The notes: a model not told the origin generated them from the sequence alone. Shown: positions 36,601 to 50,300, counted from the stretch's first letter. The stretch: DNA of 64,000 bases from Azadirachta indica (GCA_022749755.1 JAGQDM010000070.1:2517189-2581188), one strand, 5' to 3'. Program-made: numbers and translations.

Positions 36601-39600
36601 CCCATATCATATCATGACTAGAAAGCTTTCCCTCATTGCCTTTAGCTTCCCTTTTCGAGAGTGTGAAGAAGAAGACTCAGCTGAACCCCAAGATCTGGAA
36701 CTAGATCCCATGTCACTCCACCAATAAAGTAGAAGATTCATGCATGACAGCCAATCCCCTTCAACATGAGAGATGGAGCTCAAACTAGACCATTCCATTC
36801 CGTCACGAGTTCAAAATTTCCTTGATAACCCATCCTATTCCTTTCAGTTTTCACTGCGGATGTCTCCGATGGAAGTCCCCCCTGGGCCTAGCTTTCTTTA
36901 ACCTTGAATGAACTTAGTGCCTTGCCCACTGTCTTAGCCGGGAATGCTCCTTTTCATAGCTCGTAATGTAATTGATTTCCGTTTCATATTTCAGTTACGG
37001 GAAAAGCGAACTAAGATTTTTGAGAACGGAGCTTACTTTGGTCAAGAAGTTCACTTACCTGAAACCCATCCTTCTCCTCTCTCTTTCCGATTCCTTCCTT
37101 GCTTGCATGCTTCAAGAGCTACCAGAGCAGAGGAATCGAACTGCCATACAATATCCGTTGGGATTCAATCAATAGGAATGACCACTTTGAGATTGAATCA
37201 ATAGAACCACCGCGCATGAGAAGAGGCTTCGATTGAGCCGATGACCGCCCTGACCCTGACTAATAAGCTATCTCGCCCCTTTCACACTATCAGAGTCAGC
37301 AACCAAAGAACTAATGAATCGGCTGAGGCTGAGATTGAGCCCATGACCTGCCTCGACTGCCAATCCGCTATCACACTTCCAGATATTCATATTCAATCCT
37401 TCTACTTTCCATACTTGTAGGGTGAGTACTTGAACTCTATTCATTTCGGGGTGAGCAAACTACTAAGTATTAAGCTGCCTGAACCCGCTCTGGCCTAGAA
37501 TTCTTAACTACCAACACCGGCTTTCTTCGTTGTAGCTTGAGCAACCCCTTACTTTGCTACTCCAGTGTAGCCTACTTAAACAAAGTGGGCATTCCCCTTT
37601 CTTCAATAGGACGATGCCTCCTGATGAAAGTTTCCATCTGATGAGTGGGCAATCGATGTCGAATAAATACGGTGATGACTCCCAGATGATTTTGGGACGA
37701 ATCCAGCCAAAAGGGAATAGGGACCGGGGGAGGCGAAGCAAAGGCAAAACCGAGAACTTTAGGCGGTATTTCAATGGAGCTGCCCACCCAGCCTAAACAG
37801 AGATGAAGCTAAGAGCTGAACTGCTGCACAATCATTTCACGGATCTTCGCCAGTGGCTTTCGTCTTCGTCCAATCCATAAACATGGGCAACCTTCCATCT
37901 GAGACACCCTAGCGAGACTTCCAACCTTTTCAATTGGACAGATCGACATCACCTTACTTAGACCGGGCACTGCTCAATAATAAAGTCTTATCAGTTACAA
38001 GCTACCAATTAGAAACCCACGACTCTGCACGTTAGACTTCCTTCCGTTTTTGACTTCCCGGGGCGGACACACAAAGGACGGTTTTCTCGTAGGAGACAGG
38101 CCATCGTCGACCGACCAGTCAAAAAAAAAAAAAAAAGAAACCTCACGCTCTAAAGGATGAGCCTTTTTTGAAGCCAGAAGAGAGCCTTTACTGAATCAGC
38201 TAGGAAAGCATCGCTCTACCCACATCGGAATGGTAACTAGGACAAATGCGAAACTATAACATAAATGCGAGACCCCGGCCCGATAAGTCAGGCAAAGGTA
38301 AGAGCTCGACCTGTCACTGCAATGGTTGTGAATCCTGCCACTCCAATAATTAGAAACTAAGATTCTGGCGGCAGAGCATGGGCGGCAGGAAAAGAACTAT
38401 AGTTAGGGCCTCTAAAGTGAATGATCCCGAATTCCTAGAGAACCAAGTCATCTTACATAATTTCATCTGAGAGAACGGAAAAGTTGCAACTGGCGCAAGC
38501 GTTGGAGCAAGAAAGACAGGTTCATAAAGCAGTTCATTGACCCATTTTCATATCCATGCTCAGGCGAGACTTCTTCATAGATATCTTCAAGAGATTCCAG
38601 GAAGGAGATCGGCCGCCAACTACCAACTTTCAGGCATTCCTTGATGCCCTCCATCCACCCTGGGGACAGAGGATGAATCGGTCAAAGCCAAAAAAAAAAA
38701 AAAAAAAAAAAAAGAAATATTTCATGCAACAGTTCGAACACATCTCTACCGCGGTCGGCCCTTAGTCAACATAAAAGAAAAGTGTCTCTCGCGCATAGAT
38801 CTTAAACCAAGAGCCGTATCCCAGTAGCTGAATCGACTTATCCGCTCAGCTTCTATATAGTCTTCTTTCTTGTTTCATTACACGATGGCCCAACAACACA
38901 AGAGATCACGAAGCACCTCATAGCAATCGATTATCAAACTTCAAAGCTGGACGCTGGAGCAAGTAGGGCGGGCCTCCCCTTCCCATCGGTAGTGTCTACT
39001 GATGGTTTTATCCGGGAACAAGGTACCGAGACCTACCAATAGGGATTAGCGGTTACTAGATCCCCCTGTTCTTATCGAAGGATAACCTTTTTACTTGTTG
39101 CTCATCGATCAGGGTTAGCTTTCTTTTTTAATTCGCTTCGACGAATGCGATCACTTCCGGTTTTCCTATTCATGACTGCGCTTTCGCCCCTTCCTTATCC
39201 GCGTCTCGATGTGAATTCAATTTAGAATTGCGAGCACCAATACAATATATAAATATAGGGGCAGAGTTTTATATATAATTCATCCACTACGGGATTTCTG
39301 TCTACTTGAATTAATTGAGGGGTCATTTCGTTTGGCTTAACCAGCTCCGTGTGAAAGGGAAGAGGCAGAACTAAAAAACCCTATGTATCAGGATTAGCGC
39401 TTACCAGAGTTTCAGTTCTTGACCCTTCTCTCGACTCGACCTTCTGATTCGCCCCAAGATTCGAGAGAGACTGTGAAGCTAAGGCCCTCACCCCATACTG
39501 GAAAGGAAAAGAAAGCGGAGTGCACGGCAAGAATCAAAAATCTCTTCAAACATTTCCACAAGGATCTGGATCTTCGGATTAAGATGAAAGGCTTAAATCA

Positions 39601-40989
39601 CTCAATTTATATGATAAATAAAATAAATAAATAATAAATAGAAAGGAAGCCTTGTGACCTTGACTCCCAAAGCGGAGTGGTCACGAGAGCTGTAGTACTA
39701 GTTTAGTCAGAATCCCCCGCATCCAGCTAGCTTAATAGCAGAGTGAAAATAATAGACTTCTCGAGGTTTAGTCTTCTCTTCTATTCAAGTGGGTCAGAGC
39801 CTGAGTCTTCTATACCAATCAATGGCACAAACTATGAGTTCCACCTCTCTCCGGTGAAGTAGTTGAATTATTCGACCTGAAGCTGGTAGTATAGGAGGGG
39901 GCATAGGCTCACTGAGAACCCAAAAGTAATTCTAAATGATTTAACCAAGAACTCCCATAAGTTGGTAGACTGGACCGTTAGGCCTTGAATCAAGGGAAGG
40001 CAGCTAGGTATGTATCACGCTAATACTTTATTAGTCAGATCTTCTGTTTCTGATGTAGTCATTCCTGTAGTATGCAAGGTAAGCGAAACGGCTCGAAATT
40101 TCCATTATCGAAAGCGACTGAACCAGCCAACAACCCCCCCTCAACCTGAGATGAGACTCCCGCTGAAAAACATTCTTCTGAAGACAAAAAACCTGCCACC
40201 AAGCTTTGCCAAGGCGCTAACTTGCTCATTTTGTGATAGGGCCCAGTCACCTCCCTTCTTCCCAACCTCTGGCAGTCAAAGCTATAGGGAGACGTGCTTC
40301 GGTCTTTCCATCGATAGAAGCAGTAGGTATATAACGCATGCAGCTAGTAGGCGATAGGAGGATGTCAGCCCTGGTGGCAGTGGTACTTTGGCGAATCAGG
40401 CGTAATGAACCCCGCTTCTATTTAGTTTGAGATTTTTGACCCTACAATGGTAGAACCTAGAAAGCTGCTCTCTTTTCCCTGTCCCGTGGTTTGATACCGT
40501 CTAGCCTCTAGCTAGGAAGTCTTGGATTCGTATACCATGTAGGTGAGAAAATCGTCCGTGACTAGCTATCCTTATTCTCCTCCCAGGGATGGTTAGGAAA
40601 ATGGGTGCGGGAGGCTGAGGGACGACCACGATGAGTACGCGGGTCCAAGGGTGAGTAGCTGGAATCATAGTTGGGCTGTAGGAACGGTTCACCCATAAAG
40701 GGAAAATGAATGTCAGAGAAGATGTTGGCCCTATCAGAGAAAGAAGCCCCTTTCTTCTTACCCAGTGTTCGAGTGCCGGTTTAGTCAAACCAAGGAAAGA
40801 GAACCCCGAAGCCTTTCTCTCGGAGATCGGTCATACTGTATAGCTTGATGCTGTCCTTTTGCCAGCCCCTTTATTCTGAAAAGGAGGATTTTCTTTATGA
40901 TGCTGATTCAATGGTTTGTGGGCGGTCTTGGTACCTCATTGAGCTTTCGGCTCTCATATGCTACAGGGTTACCTTATTGTACTAGCACA
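30630..40989. other. 10.4 kb without a recognised gene (arm 2)
   Basis: Inverted copy of 11193-21569, with no conserved gene. Several short frames differ from their arm 1 counterparts through indels, for example at 31956-32285 and 35444-35735. Confidence 0.55.
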
Positions 40990-42105
40990 CCGCCAGTCTG
41001 ACGCATCCGTGTGTACTTCAAATGGCTTAGTGTAATCTGGCAACTGCAATACGGGGTCATCAATCACTGCCCGCTTTAGGTCCTCAAAAACTCTTTGACA
41101 CTCTTCCGATCAGTGCAGTGCCATGATCGGTCCCGTACGTACGTTCTTTTTAGATTTTTTTTGAGTTGAGCAGCCCTCAAAGAGTAACTTACGATGAATC
41201 TTCGGTAATAGTTCACGAGCCCTAAAAACGATCTTAGCTCACTCACCTTGGTAGGTTTCACTCCTCGATGGCTCTGATGCCCATCCAATGCCCTAGGAAT
41301 AGGATCTCTGTCTGTCCAAAGGAGCATTTCTCTTTCTTTATCTTTACATAGAGGTTCTTCTTTCTTAAAAACGGTCCGGAGGTGGCTAACGTGGTCGTTT
41401 AACGAATAGCTATAGCCCACGATCAAAGTATACCACCAGTCATCTAAGTACGGGTGGAATAGCTCATTGTGGAGGGTGCAGAACGTGGCAGGGGCATTGG
41501 TGAGTCCAAAAGGCAACAATCAAACGCCCCTTTATTAGTAAGGTTGCTTGCTTGTCACACAGGTCGTCTTTGGCTCGTCTCCTTCCGCGATACGCACCTG
41601 GTAGTAGTAGCAGCCCGACCGTAGATCCAACTTCGAGAAGTATCTCGCGCGCTTATTTTCTTTTTTAGGGCGAAGAAGTCTGCAATCAAAGTGGATACTT
41701 GTTCTTGATGGTTAGGTTACCTTCTTGAGCGCCCGATAATCAATGCACAAGGCTCCCGCTTCTTCTGGAATAAAACAGGGGCTCCCCAACCCTTTCCCCA
41801 GCAATATAGGGAAAAACTGCCTTGGAGGCTGGAATATAAATAGGCCTCAACGAGTTCCTGAAATAGATTCCTGAGCTCAACCAATCCCCTTAACTAATAG
41901 ATGCTAGTTGGGGGGCCATCTGCTAAACCCAGCCCCAGTCTAAATAGTTGGTAAGGGGTTTGGCTCCAGGCTCCAACTCGATCTTGTGGTAGACTGCCCT
42001 CCTAGGAGGCACTTGGCAACTCACTCGTGGGGCATGATATCCCAAAATTCCTCAAGTACTTGCTGCACTTCCTGGGAAAGAAGTCGTCTTGGTATTGGAT
42101 CCGCT
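40990..42105 (-). pseudogene. Ty3/gypsy pol relic (arm 2 copy)
   Basis: Minus-strand copy of 10064-11192. RT motifs LPFGLTNAPATF and YLDD, and the [15 protein letters not shown] motif, read here in one 147-codon frame (41076-41519) that is split in two in arm 1, so frame breaks differ between arms. It remains a truncated relic without an intact catalytic polyprotein. Confidence 0.88.
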
Positions 42106-42111
42106 ATTCTG

Positions 42112-42738
42112 TTAGCATGAACATGAATTAGATTCTATTCGTCTTCTTTCTTCTTTCTTTTTAAGAGAACCCCCCACCCGAACCCTTCTTAAGACCACCA
42201 AGCCCTCTCGAATGAGTTCTACTATAGAAGCTTTCAGCGTACACCCGGGGACAAATCTTTCACTCACTGAGAAGTGAAAACCTGTGACTAGATCGTCTTG
42301 AAGACGGATGCGGCGGGAAGAAATGGCATTTAGAAGTGTTGCTAACTTAACATTTAGGTTTCGGCATAACAAAGCTTGCACTGTCTTTTCGCACTTAGGC
42401 GCACAGCGTGCCATTGGTAATGATTCTAGTACGGTGCCACAAATTCGCAAGCTGCTCCTAAGTAATCGTTGTTGTTCATTGGATTCCAGAAGAACTACTT
42501 CGTTAGGATTGAGGAATTGCTGCAATTCTTCCTGAATAGCCTGGATTCTCCCGTCGAGAGTCACTTTGAAAGTCTTACCTAAACTCTTCCGACTGAATAT
42601 AATAAAGCCTATAAAACAACAAGCTACTATCATTTCTTCATTATAGATTAAGATCTTCTTCGAACTTAATGCACAAATAGATAGAATAGCAGCAAATAAC
42701 ATCTTTCTAGCCTGCATATTCGTGGAACTCAATCTCAT
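42112..42738 (-). CDS. atp4: ATP synthase Fo subunit b (atp4), open frame in arm 2
   Basis: A 208-residue frame, MRLSSTNMQARKML..., with the family's N-terminal hydrophobic segment (SKKILIYNEEMIVACCFIGF) and the conserved SNEQQRLLRSSLRICGTVLE and MARCAPKCEKTVQALLCRN segments. It is the only unbroken atp4 frame of the two arms. The extra C-terminal residues (KKEERRRIESNSCSC) come from a 7-nt AAAGAAG duplication compared with arm 1, where the protein would end LKKKEDE; the shorter end is nearer to the family length. Residues Leu in SICALSSKK and Cys in VACCFIG are edited-type as I recall the family. Confidence 0.93.
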   Translation of the reverse strand: MRLSSTNMQARKMLFAAILSICALSSKKILIYNEEMIVACCFIGFIIFSRKSLGKTFKVTLDGRIQAIQEELQQFLNPNEVVLLESNEQQRLLRSSLRICGTVLESLPMARCAPKCEKTVQALLCRNLNVKLATLLNAISSRRIRLQDDLVTGFHFSVSERFVPGCTLKASIVELIREGLVVLRRVRVGGSLKKKEERRRIESNSCSC

Positions 42739-42915
42739 TTAGAAAGCTTATCTCTATCTTTCAGCAACGGAACGGGAAGTGGTTTAGGAAAGGACTTTCG
42801 AATCGGATGCGCTCGCCCAGCGAGAAAGGCCCTGACCCTGCCAACCAACAAAAAGAAAGAAGAGAACGAAAGGAGAAGAGAACTTCGTATTTTGGTAATT
42901 CTCTAGGAGTCATGT

Positions 42916-43220
42916 TTAACCTTGAATGCTATTAATAAATTCTACAGCAATAGTCCCTCGGACTCGGAAAGTAATAACGAAAATGGCTAACCCAATAGCA
43001 GATTCCGCAGCTGCCACCGTTGGAACCAATGAAGCAAATGATTGACCCATCATATCATCCGAAGAAACGGAAAATACCAAAAAGTTCGAATTCACAGCTA
43101 ATAACATTGATTCAATGGACATTGACATAATAGGAATATTTCGTCTATTAAGGAGGATTCCCCGAATACCTAAAAAATAGAGATAATCATAGAAAATGTG
43201 AAATATTTGATAGGATCCGT
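42916..43220 (-). CDS. nad4L: NADH dehydrogenase subunit 4L, frame broken near the 5' end (arm 2)
   Basis: Same gene as 8937-9258. The ACG start codon is at 43220-43218 on the minus strand. Two extra T in ATTTTTTAGG near 43173 break the frame after about 15 codons, giving 305 nt instead of 303. From there the frame is open and correct ([20 protein letters not shown], then [17 protein letters not shown]) to the stop. Together with arm 1 the full 100-codon gene is supported, but neither copy alone encodes it. An apparent ATG start 31 nt further upstream belongs to the shifted frame and should not be used. Confidence 0.92.
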
Positions 43221-43340
43221 TTCGGGAACGTGGAATGTAAGAGAAATTCAAATGTTAGAAATCCAAATGTTTATTTCACTATTTTATCTAATTGCAAGAT
43301 CTACGGATTCAATAAAAAATGGACTATTCGGTCCCATACT

Positions 43341-43700
43341 TTAGAAACTTGAATCAATTTGGGAAACATAGTCCAGTGTTGAAAAATCCAAATTATCCTC
43401 CCGGTGAGAGCTTTGGGTGGCATGTAATACCATTAGATCCAAAACATCCGATGCATTCTTCCCCGGTCTAATAAAAATCTTATTTGCCTGGAACAATGGT
43501 TCGAGGTAATTCGTAGCGATATGTTGTTTGACCGAATCCTCCAAACATTGCTTTACTTCACTTTGATACGTTGTGGGAGCAATGCGCCGCCGCGCCATAT
43601 TAAAAGCGGCGCCGATCCATATAGCAAGAGGGAAAGCGTCAGCCGGGTTCTGACTTAAACTTAAACTAAGCAAAAAGTCGAGCAGAATTTGTGGGTTCAT
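43341..43700 (-). CDS. Unidentified 119-codon ORF upstream of nad4L (arm 2)
   Basis: Copy of 8463-8816 with two extra codons (Leu-Ser) from a 6-nt tandem duplication (AGTTTA) near residue 13, and otherwise the same protein. Not recognised. Confidence 0.5.
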   Translation of the reverse strand: MNPQILLDFLLSLSLSQNPADAFPLAIWIGAAFNMARRRIAPTTYQSEVKQCLEDSVKQHIATNYLEPLFQANKIFIRPGKNASDVLDLMVLHATQSSHREDNLDFSTLDYVSQIDSSF

Positions 43701-44232
43701 GGGAAGGATGAAAGTAGATGTCGATTTATTACGACCAGCGCGGTTGTTCGTATTTCATTTTCTTTTTCCCAACGAAAGCACTCACTAAGTTACTTACGGA
43801 ATGGAATTTCCAATCTCATTGTGCACTGACCTTTGTAGCAATGCTATCTTTTCGATCTTGTACCCACGGCACTAAACACCAACCCAATCTCGATGAAAGA
43901 CCTAATCCGAAACAACCTCTACTTTAATGTGAACACCTGATTCATTGATAGGGACCTTCGTTACATACCATCTTTCTTCTCCTACAAGTATATAAAGAGA
44001 AAAGAAAGGATTCTCTACTATATTATATGTTCAATTTATAATCGCTCTTGATCTTTCTTCTCCTGTAGGTATCAGAAATTTCAATAAGGGATTCGTTCCA
44101 TTATTCTAAATAAAAACTCGACCGGAAAATGAAAGAGCCAAGATCGCACAAGAAAGGCGGCGTGCCGCATTCGGCCAAAGGGAGAGGAAGTTTACAGGCT
44201 CGACGCCAGTGCGTGAGTTTGCCCCGACCTTG
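43701..44232. other. Upstream region of the nad4L cluster (arm 2)
   Basis: Inverted copy of 7932-8462. No recognised gene or clear promoter. Confidence 0.5.
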
Positions 44233-44306
44233 ACGCCCTTAGTTCAGTGTGGTAGAACGTGGGTCTCCAAAACCCAATGTCGTAGGTTCGAGTCCTACAG
44301 AACGTG
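44233..44306 (+). tRNA. trnW: tRNA-Trp(CCA), plastid-derived (arm 2, full-length copy)
   Basis: 74-nt cloverleaf with good D, anticodon and T stems, and anticodon CCA in the loop CTCCAAA. The acceptor stem has C-A at pairs 4-69 and 5-68, present in both arms and thus likely genuine. The first base is A rather than the G of the plastid gene. Expression would probably need C-to-U editing at both cytosines; otherwise it is a decaying copy. Confidence 0.87.
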
Positions 44307-47300
44307 ATTCCGAACTGCATGTGAAAAAGAATCTCTCGAGACTTGACCTTGTTCCCAGGCTCGGTAGTCATACCAGTCGCACGAGGAGTGCCTGATCCAG
44401 TTGTTTTTTCATATGATAGGCGTTGTAGCGATATGCATGACGGACTCGACTTGCTATTGCTATTGAAAATGGAAACCGGGAGTGTTGAATGAAACCCCGA
44501 ATCAATCAACATAGAACCTCTAGGAGAATGAAGAGACAGAAGATGAAGAAAGGGAACTTTCAAAGACCACCGAAGTCTTTAAATATGTATTTAATGTATT
44601 GGATTGAATGCATATCAGAAGACTTGAATGAATCCTTGATGGACTCTAAAGATACCAAAAGGAGCATTCGAGAGAAAGAAGGGAACTCTCATGAAAGAAT
44701 CTTTTCTTTTTTCTTCATAAACCTGAAGGACAATTAAGAATGAGACACGTTCAATCTAAATCCAATAAGAAGGAAGTCATTCCCATCAATATGAAGCTCG
44801 GGAGGGTCCCTTGACCCCTTTCTCCTTCTGAAGTTGATGTAACTGAATGTGAAAGGCTGTAACTGTCGGACTAATTTCGATTGAAGATCTGTTAAAAAGA
44901 GGATTCCGTAACAAAGCTTTAGGTTCAAGTTCAAATAAAGGAATCACGGGCAGCAGAGCCGTGAATCCCGCTAACTAGTAGTACTGCTGATCAGTGAGTG
45001 ACACATTTCGGTCAGAGGAAGGTGATAGCGATCAGTCCAATGGAAAAGGGTTTGGTAGGCTATCCGTTTGGGCTGCAAGCTGGCGGAGGTTGGTACAACC
45101 GGAGAGTGGGCATTTTCTCCTTTTCCGATGAAATGGATTGAACTACGACATTATGGAGAGACTTTCCATTTTTTTCGTATAAAATGGATGGAAGGACCTA
45201 GATCGATAGCATTAAGTTGGATGATGGAAGTATCCCAGCTACTGAATTGAGCTCGAACCACTTGTTATTGTATCAGCCGAGTTATTGCCATTTAGTTAAG
45301 CTGACGCTTATTGGGGCACCTGGGCTCAGGTTCATCACAGCCGCTCCTTCGCTTTTGACTTTTATATGGATCCAAGTCCTTTTTGAAGCCCTTCCATGGC
45401 TAATAGATTCATCGAGTTTGGTTACCCATTTTGTGCCTTTTCTTTGACCAAAGCCCTCTATTTCTGAGGAAAAAGCAGCCATTCACCACGATATCGTGGA
45501 GCAAAGACCTCCCTCCTTCTACAACTGTGAATAGGGTAAGGAGCACCAAGCATTAGTAATCTCTTCATATCAATATTCTTTCTGCAATACAAGAACTACA
45601 CCTCCTCCAGAGGGAAAAATGAAATCACAATATTCATTCGTTCCAGATCGGGCTATTCAAATAATCAACAGACAGTGGTCTCAATCGAAAAGGTTTCTGT
45701 CTGCCTGGTGGGTACAACAACCATAATTGCCTCTACTCTATTTCACTTCTTCTTCTTCCATTTCTTAACTTAGCCTCTTGGATTTGATATACTAAATAAA
45801 GAAGGGTGAACTTGGTTCTACTACTGCAGGACCAAGTCCAAAAGGAAGGGACGAGTCAGCAAGTTATGCCGCTGCGCTACGTACATACACACAACTCTTG
45901 GATTACACAACCGGACATCTATTGATGGACGGGCCGGAGCCTATCATGGCTTTACCCAATGGAGGGTCTGAGGGATATAATATATGCTAGCATTGAATTG
46001 ACTCTTCTTCAATAGCTTGAACAGCTTCTTCTCTGGCTTGAACAGCAGGATATTATATATAACTCGTTCGGGAAGCAGGTTTTCCTTATCGTCGTCAGTG
46101 TCGTTAACGGCCTTGGTCGACTATCAGCTGTCCCGCTTAGAAGTACTAAAGTTATGCTTCCGCTCCTTCCGCTTCTGAACTCCAGTAGTTGTAATCAGTG
46201 CGAATCCTTTTCGTCGTTAACAACATTAGTCTAGTCACTAAACAACAAAGAAAAGGGTGCCGCATGGGCCTCTTCCAAGTGAGTCCCTTCGCTACCATCG
46301 GGCAGGACTGGGTAGAGCCATAAAAGCACAACCGAAAGGGTAGATATTCACTAACCAACTCAGAAAGAACCATTTGCTTCACTCCGCTCGTGACCTATGT
46401 CAAAGGCGATTCACTACTAGATAGAAAGGAAAGGGTTAATCTGTGAGAATGGAATTCGGCTTTCCCGCTTTCGTCCAAATGGTCTTTTCAGACCGACCTT
46501 ACCCCCTAACACTAGCTCGTCGTAGGTCAATAGCCAATTGGAAGAGTTTCAGGGCGAAAGCTTCTTATTCGCATTTCTTCTATCTTGAATGTCCCCGTTC
46601 AATCTTTGAAAGGAAAAGATATCTATTCGCTAACCAACAACCGAAAGGGTGGAGCTCGTCGGGAGGGAGGTCTTACTCTTACCGAAGACACTAGAACACG
46701 AATCCCGTGGGAGCCTTCCAAACTATATTAAATAGTGCTCTAGAAGCCCCTTGGCACCGGGGACAGAGCCTGAGCTGAACCCTACTTCTCTTCTGACTAG
46801 AGCTCCTTTAAAAAAACTCCATTTCTTTCTCTCCTCTTTGTTCTAGTCGAGCTTTCTCAAGCCAATCCTAGGACCGGAACAACAAGAAGTTTCTTTGCTC
46901 CTGGCGTGGCCTTAGATTCAAAATGGAGTGGTGTGTATTACTTCGTAGCATCGCTTGACTCTCTTTCTCATTCAGCTTAAAACACAGCGGCTTAGCTGCG
47001 ATATTACATATCTCCTTCCCCTTCCCCTGAGTACTAAGAAATTTGCTTTCATTCCTTCAGTGATCTTCAACATTAGGGGATTTCCTCGCTCATCTTGTAG
47101 AGTGTATTGGTTGTTGTGCGCGCCGGAGGGGCTACCCCGTTAGGGGTATAGGTATAGAGTTGCTTACGAGGGGTGCTGCTGTACGCTAACGGTAATTACC
47201 TCCCAGGAGGGGGAGCCGCATAAAAAAGAGACCCTAAACAGATTGTATTAGAGCAGCAGTCGGACTCGTTGCAAGAAAAGGTAGTTGAATGTGTTAGGCG

Positions 47301-50300
47301 AAGAGAATATAGCACGTAGAAGCTTATAGAGTCGGTAGTTCGACGGCTTAATGCTTGCCAGAGATAGTTCTATAGCCCTTAGGATAAAGACATGACCATA
47401 GGATTTCATAGAGAGCGCCTTTTGGCTCCTCTGAAATACCCACCAAATTGTTTGTATTCATGTCAGGATTTCGCGCTGAGGAGGCCTTCGCTCCGTTGGG
47501 ACGAGCTGGTCGAGATGTGGTGTCCAGTCACTCACATCGGTGAGGGCTGCGCTATGCCACCTGCCCTTACCTTGGGAGTACTGCTTTAGCAAAGCTAACG
47601 GTAGGTCAAACGGGTTTGGGACCATCCTTCCGGCTGGAGCAAACCTTGTGTTTACATAGCTATGCCCTTTAGTTTCATGTTCAACCTAGGCAAGACCCTA
47701 CTTGCTGGTTTATCCATCATCCAATCCACAACAAATCGGATGAAAGCCTGATACTTCTCACCTACTCAAAAACGAGATTGAAAACTACCATTCCGTCGAG
47801 GTTTCGAAGAGCGCGGAAGGTCAGTTCGGTGGTAAGATCTGAAGGGTAGATTCACGGGTAACGGAGGGGAGGGTGGGGAAGGAAGAGCTGGTGTGGCGCG
47901 TCAAACGCCCTCACGCAATGCCGCGCACAAGGAAGGGTGGCGAGTGGGAGAAGAATTCCTCCCCTTTCAAGAAGGGTGTGGATATGGTCTATAGCCATAA
48001 GAATAAGTCAAATCAGAAGCAACTGGGCAAGCAAATGCCGCTGGCCATAGCGTAGCTCGAGCCAGAGCTTTTGAGTTTTCCAACAAAGTTCCAGTCCGCC
48101 AAGGAGTGTGAGTCTTGAACGAAGGCATCAAAAGCCGAACTAGAAAGACTAGGCACCACCTACTGTTTCAACCGTAGAGTCGACCAAAACAGAAGCCTTA
48201 GGCGAGATAGACAATGAAAGAAAGCACTGGACTTTTCTTTCTCAAATACAAGGAAAGGAAGTAGGCATAGACAATATTTAGCAAATCCACGGGGGGGCCC
48301 CGTAAGGCATGGGTTTAATATCCTTTCAAAAGTAAGAATAGGTTTTTTTTTTTTTTTCCTTTTCAAGGTAAGAGGTCAACTTAGAGCAAAGCAAGCTGAC
48401 AAGCAAGCTTGCGAAGCAACCGAGACAAGAGCGTGAAGCAGCTTTTCCCGAACCAAAGGATTGAAGAAGCTGGTGTGACAACATCAGGATCCAGGTTCTC
48501 TTGAAACAAAATATCCTGATCCCTCAGCATCAGGCGATGTCTCAGTATCATCTGCACCCAAACCAGAATTTGACTCCGAAGAGGGACAACTTACTTTTCC
48601 AAAATCACCCGACAAGTCGAATCCATATCATCAGAATAGAGGGCATAGGACTCTTTGCCCTACTATGAACTAGCTCATAACAGAAACTCAAAGACGCCAG
48701 AAAGCACACTTAACGCGGTTCATCAGGTTGTTCAGAGGCTCCTCCCTGTCCCGCCCTGCTTCAACATATCAGTTGTCATTAGGAACTTCTTTCTCTTAAC
48801 GAGATTGTGTTTGTGGTCCTTGCTAAACGCGCGTTAAAAGCGCCCCTATCGAGTCAGTTTGTCGCTTCTTTTTTCGGAATGCACTGAAAAGCTCAACGCG
48901 CTTCTATCTAGGTCGGGGGTAATTAAACTGTATAAGCAAGGCTCGGGAAAGAGCTCCTGTGAGGCTGTCCTGTAAAAGAAAATCGTCCTATCAAAGTCAA
49001 TCCCGAAAACCAGGGAGAAGTCAAACCTCAAAGGGAAAGCATGCACTTGGCAGACTATACTGTTCATACGAGTCATTCCTTTTGCTCAAGTCACCGCCTC
49101 TCACTAGAGTCATATCTTCTTCTCAACCTATCCTTTCTTTCTTCAAAGAGTTATCATAAAAACTGCCCCTATTGGTTGTCCCGAGCTAGAATACGCCCTT
49201 TACTATTCAATGTGGACCGGTGATAGTGGGAAGCTCTCCAACAAAGCCAATAGCGCGATTACCCTTTTTCGATAGTCCGGTTTTCCCATTCCTGTTCCAA
49301 TAGCGAGGTTAGGTTCGATAGAAAAGCTACTCTTACGACGTCTACTCTCAAACCCGCTTACTAGTTGACCGGATACTCTTTGACTGGGAATAACTGCTTA
49401 GAAAGGGGATGTTTATCAAACCACTTTGTTATCTTCCTCCGCAAGGGGATTCTCGAGCAGTTCACCGTCGCCCCTAAATACCCGCTAAAGCTCTTGCATC
49501 GGGTCAAGTAAATACGCCATCCAGTACGGGCTTATGGTGAACCAGTATATCGATTCCAGCCAGTATCCTTCTATAGGCAAGTTCCATCCAAATCAAAGTG
49601 AAGGTTGTAAAAGCGGTAGTCCCGCAAGTATGCGCCCGAAAGAATCCAATAGACGCCCCTTGCGTTAAAGAAGCCTGTTCAAAGTCGGAAAATAGGGGTA
49701 GCTTTCCTGAGGGGAAAAAAAATAAAGTAACGTTGACTAAATATGAGATTGAAAGTACATAAGCGGGTATTTAGCGGCTATTGCAAGCTAACGAAGCTGA
49801 ACCGAAGCCATCTCTTCCAGCATCACCAGACCCAGGCTCTGAACGTTCCAGGAGTAATCCCAGGGCTCGCTCTAATGAAATCCAATGCTTGAACATACAA
49901 ATCAAATAGCAACACTTCCACTGGGAGGTGGGGAACCCTTGCTATTCCTCTATCCGATGGAAGCTACGAAGCATCAAATCTATCTCCTGACCCGGCCCAG
50001 GCAAGCAAGCAATATAAGCCTTTATCTCTGCATCTCTCTATTGTTCCCAATCAAGTGATCCTGCTCCAAGCAGCTAAGCTTCTCCTTGTCTCTCTTCAAG
50101 TCCACGCATCTATTGAACTCCTTTCTTCCTCTCCAGTACCCTCCGACTGACTCTCCGTCCTCAACTCCACCTTCTACTCCTTCTCTAAAGGCGGGAAGGA
50201 AGAAGAAAGCCATCAACGAGCCAAGGAGGCGAACCCATGAAAGGAAGTGATCCCTGGTCCTTTCCTCCGCCGAGCCTGAAAGGCCGACTGCAATTCAAGG

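Noticed and set aside
43221..43251. ATG-started extension of nad4L in arm 2
   Set aside because: It is in a frame shifted by two extra T after the true 5' part; the family start is the ACG at 43220-43218.
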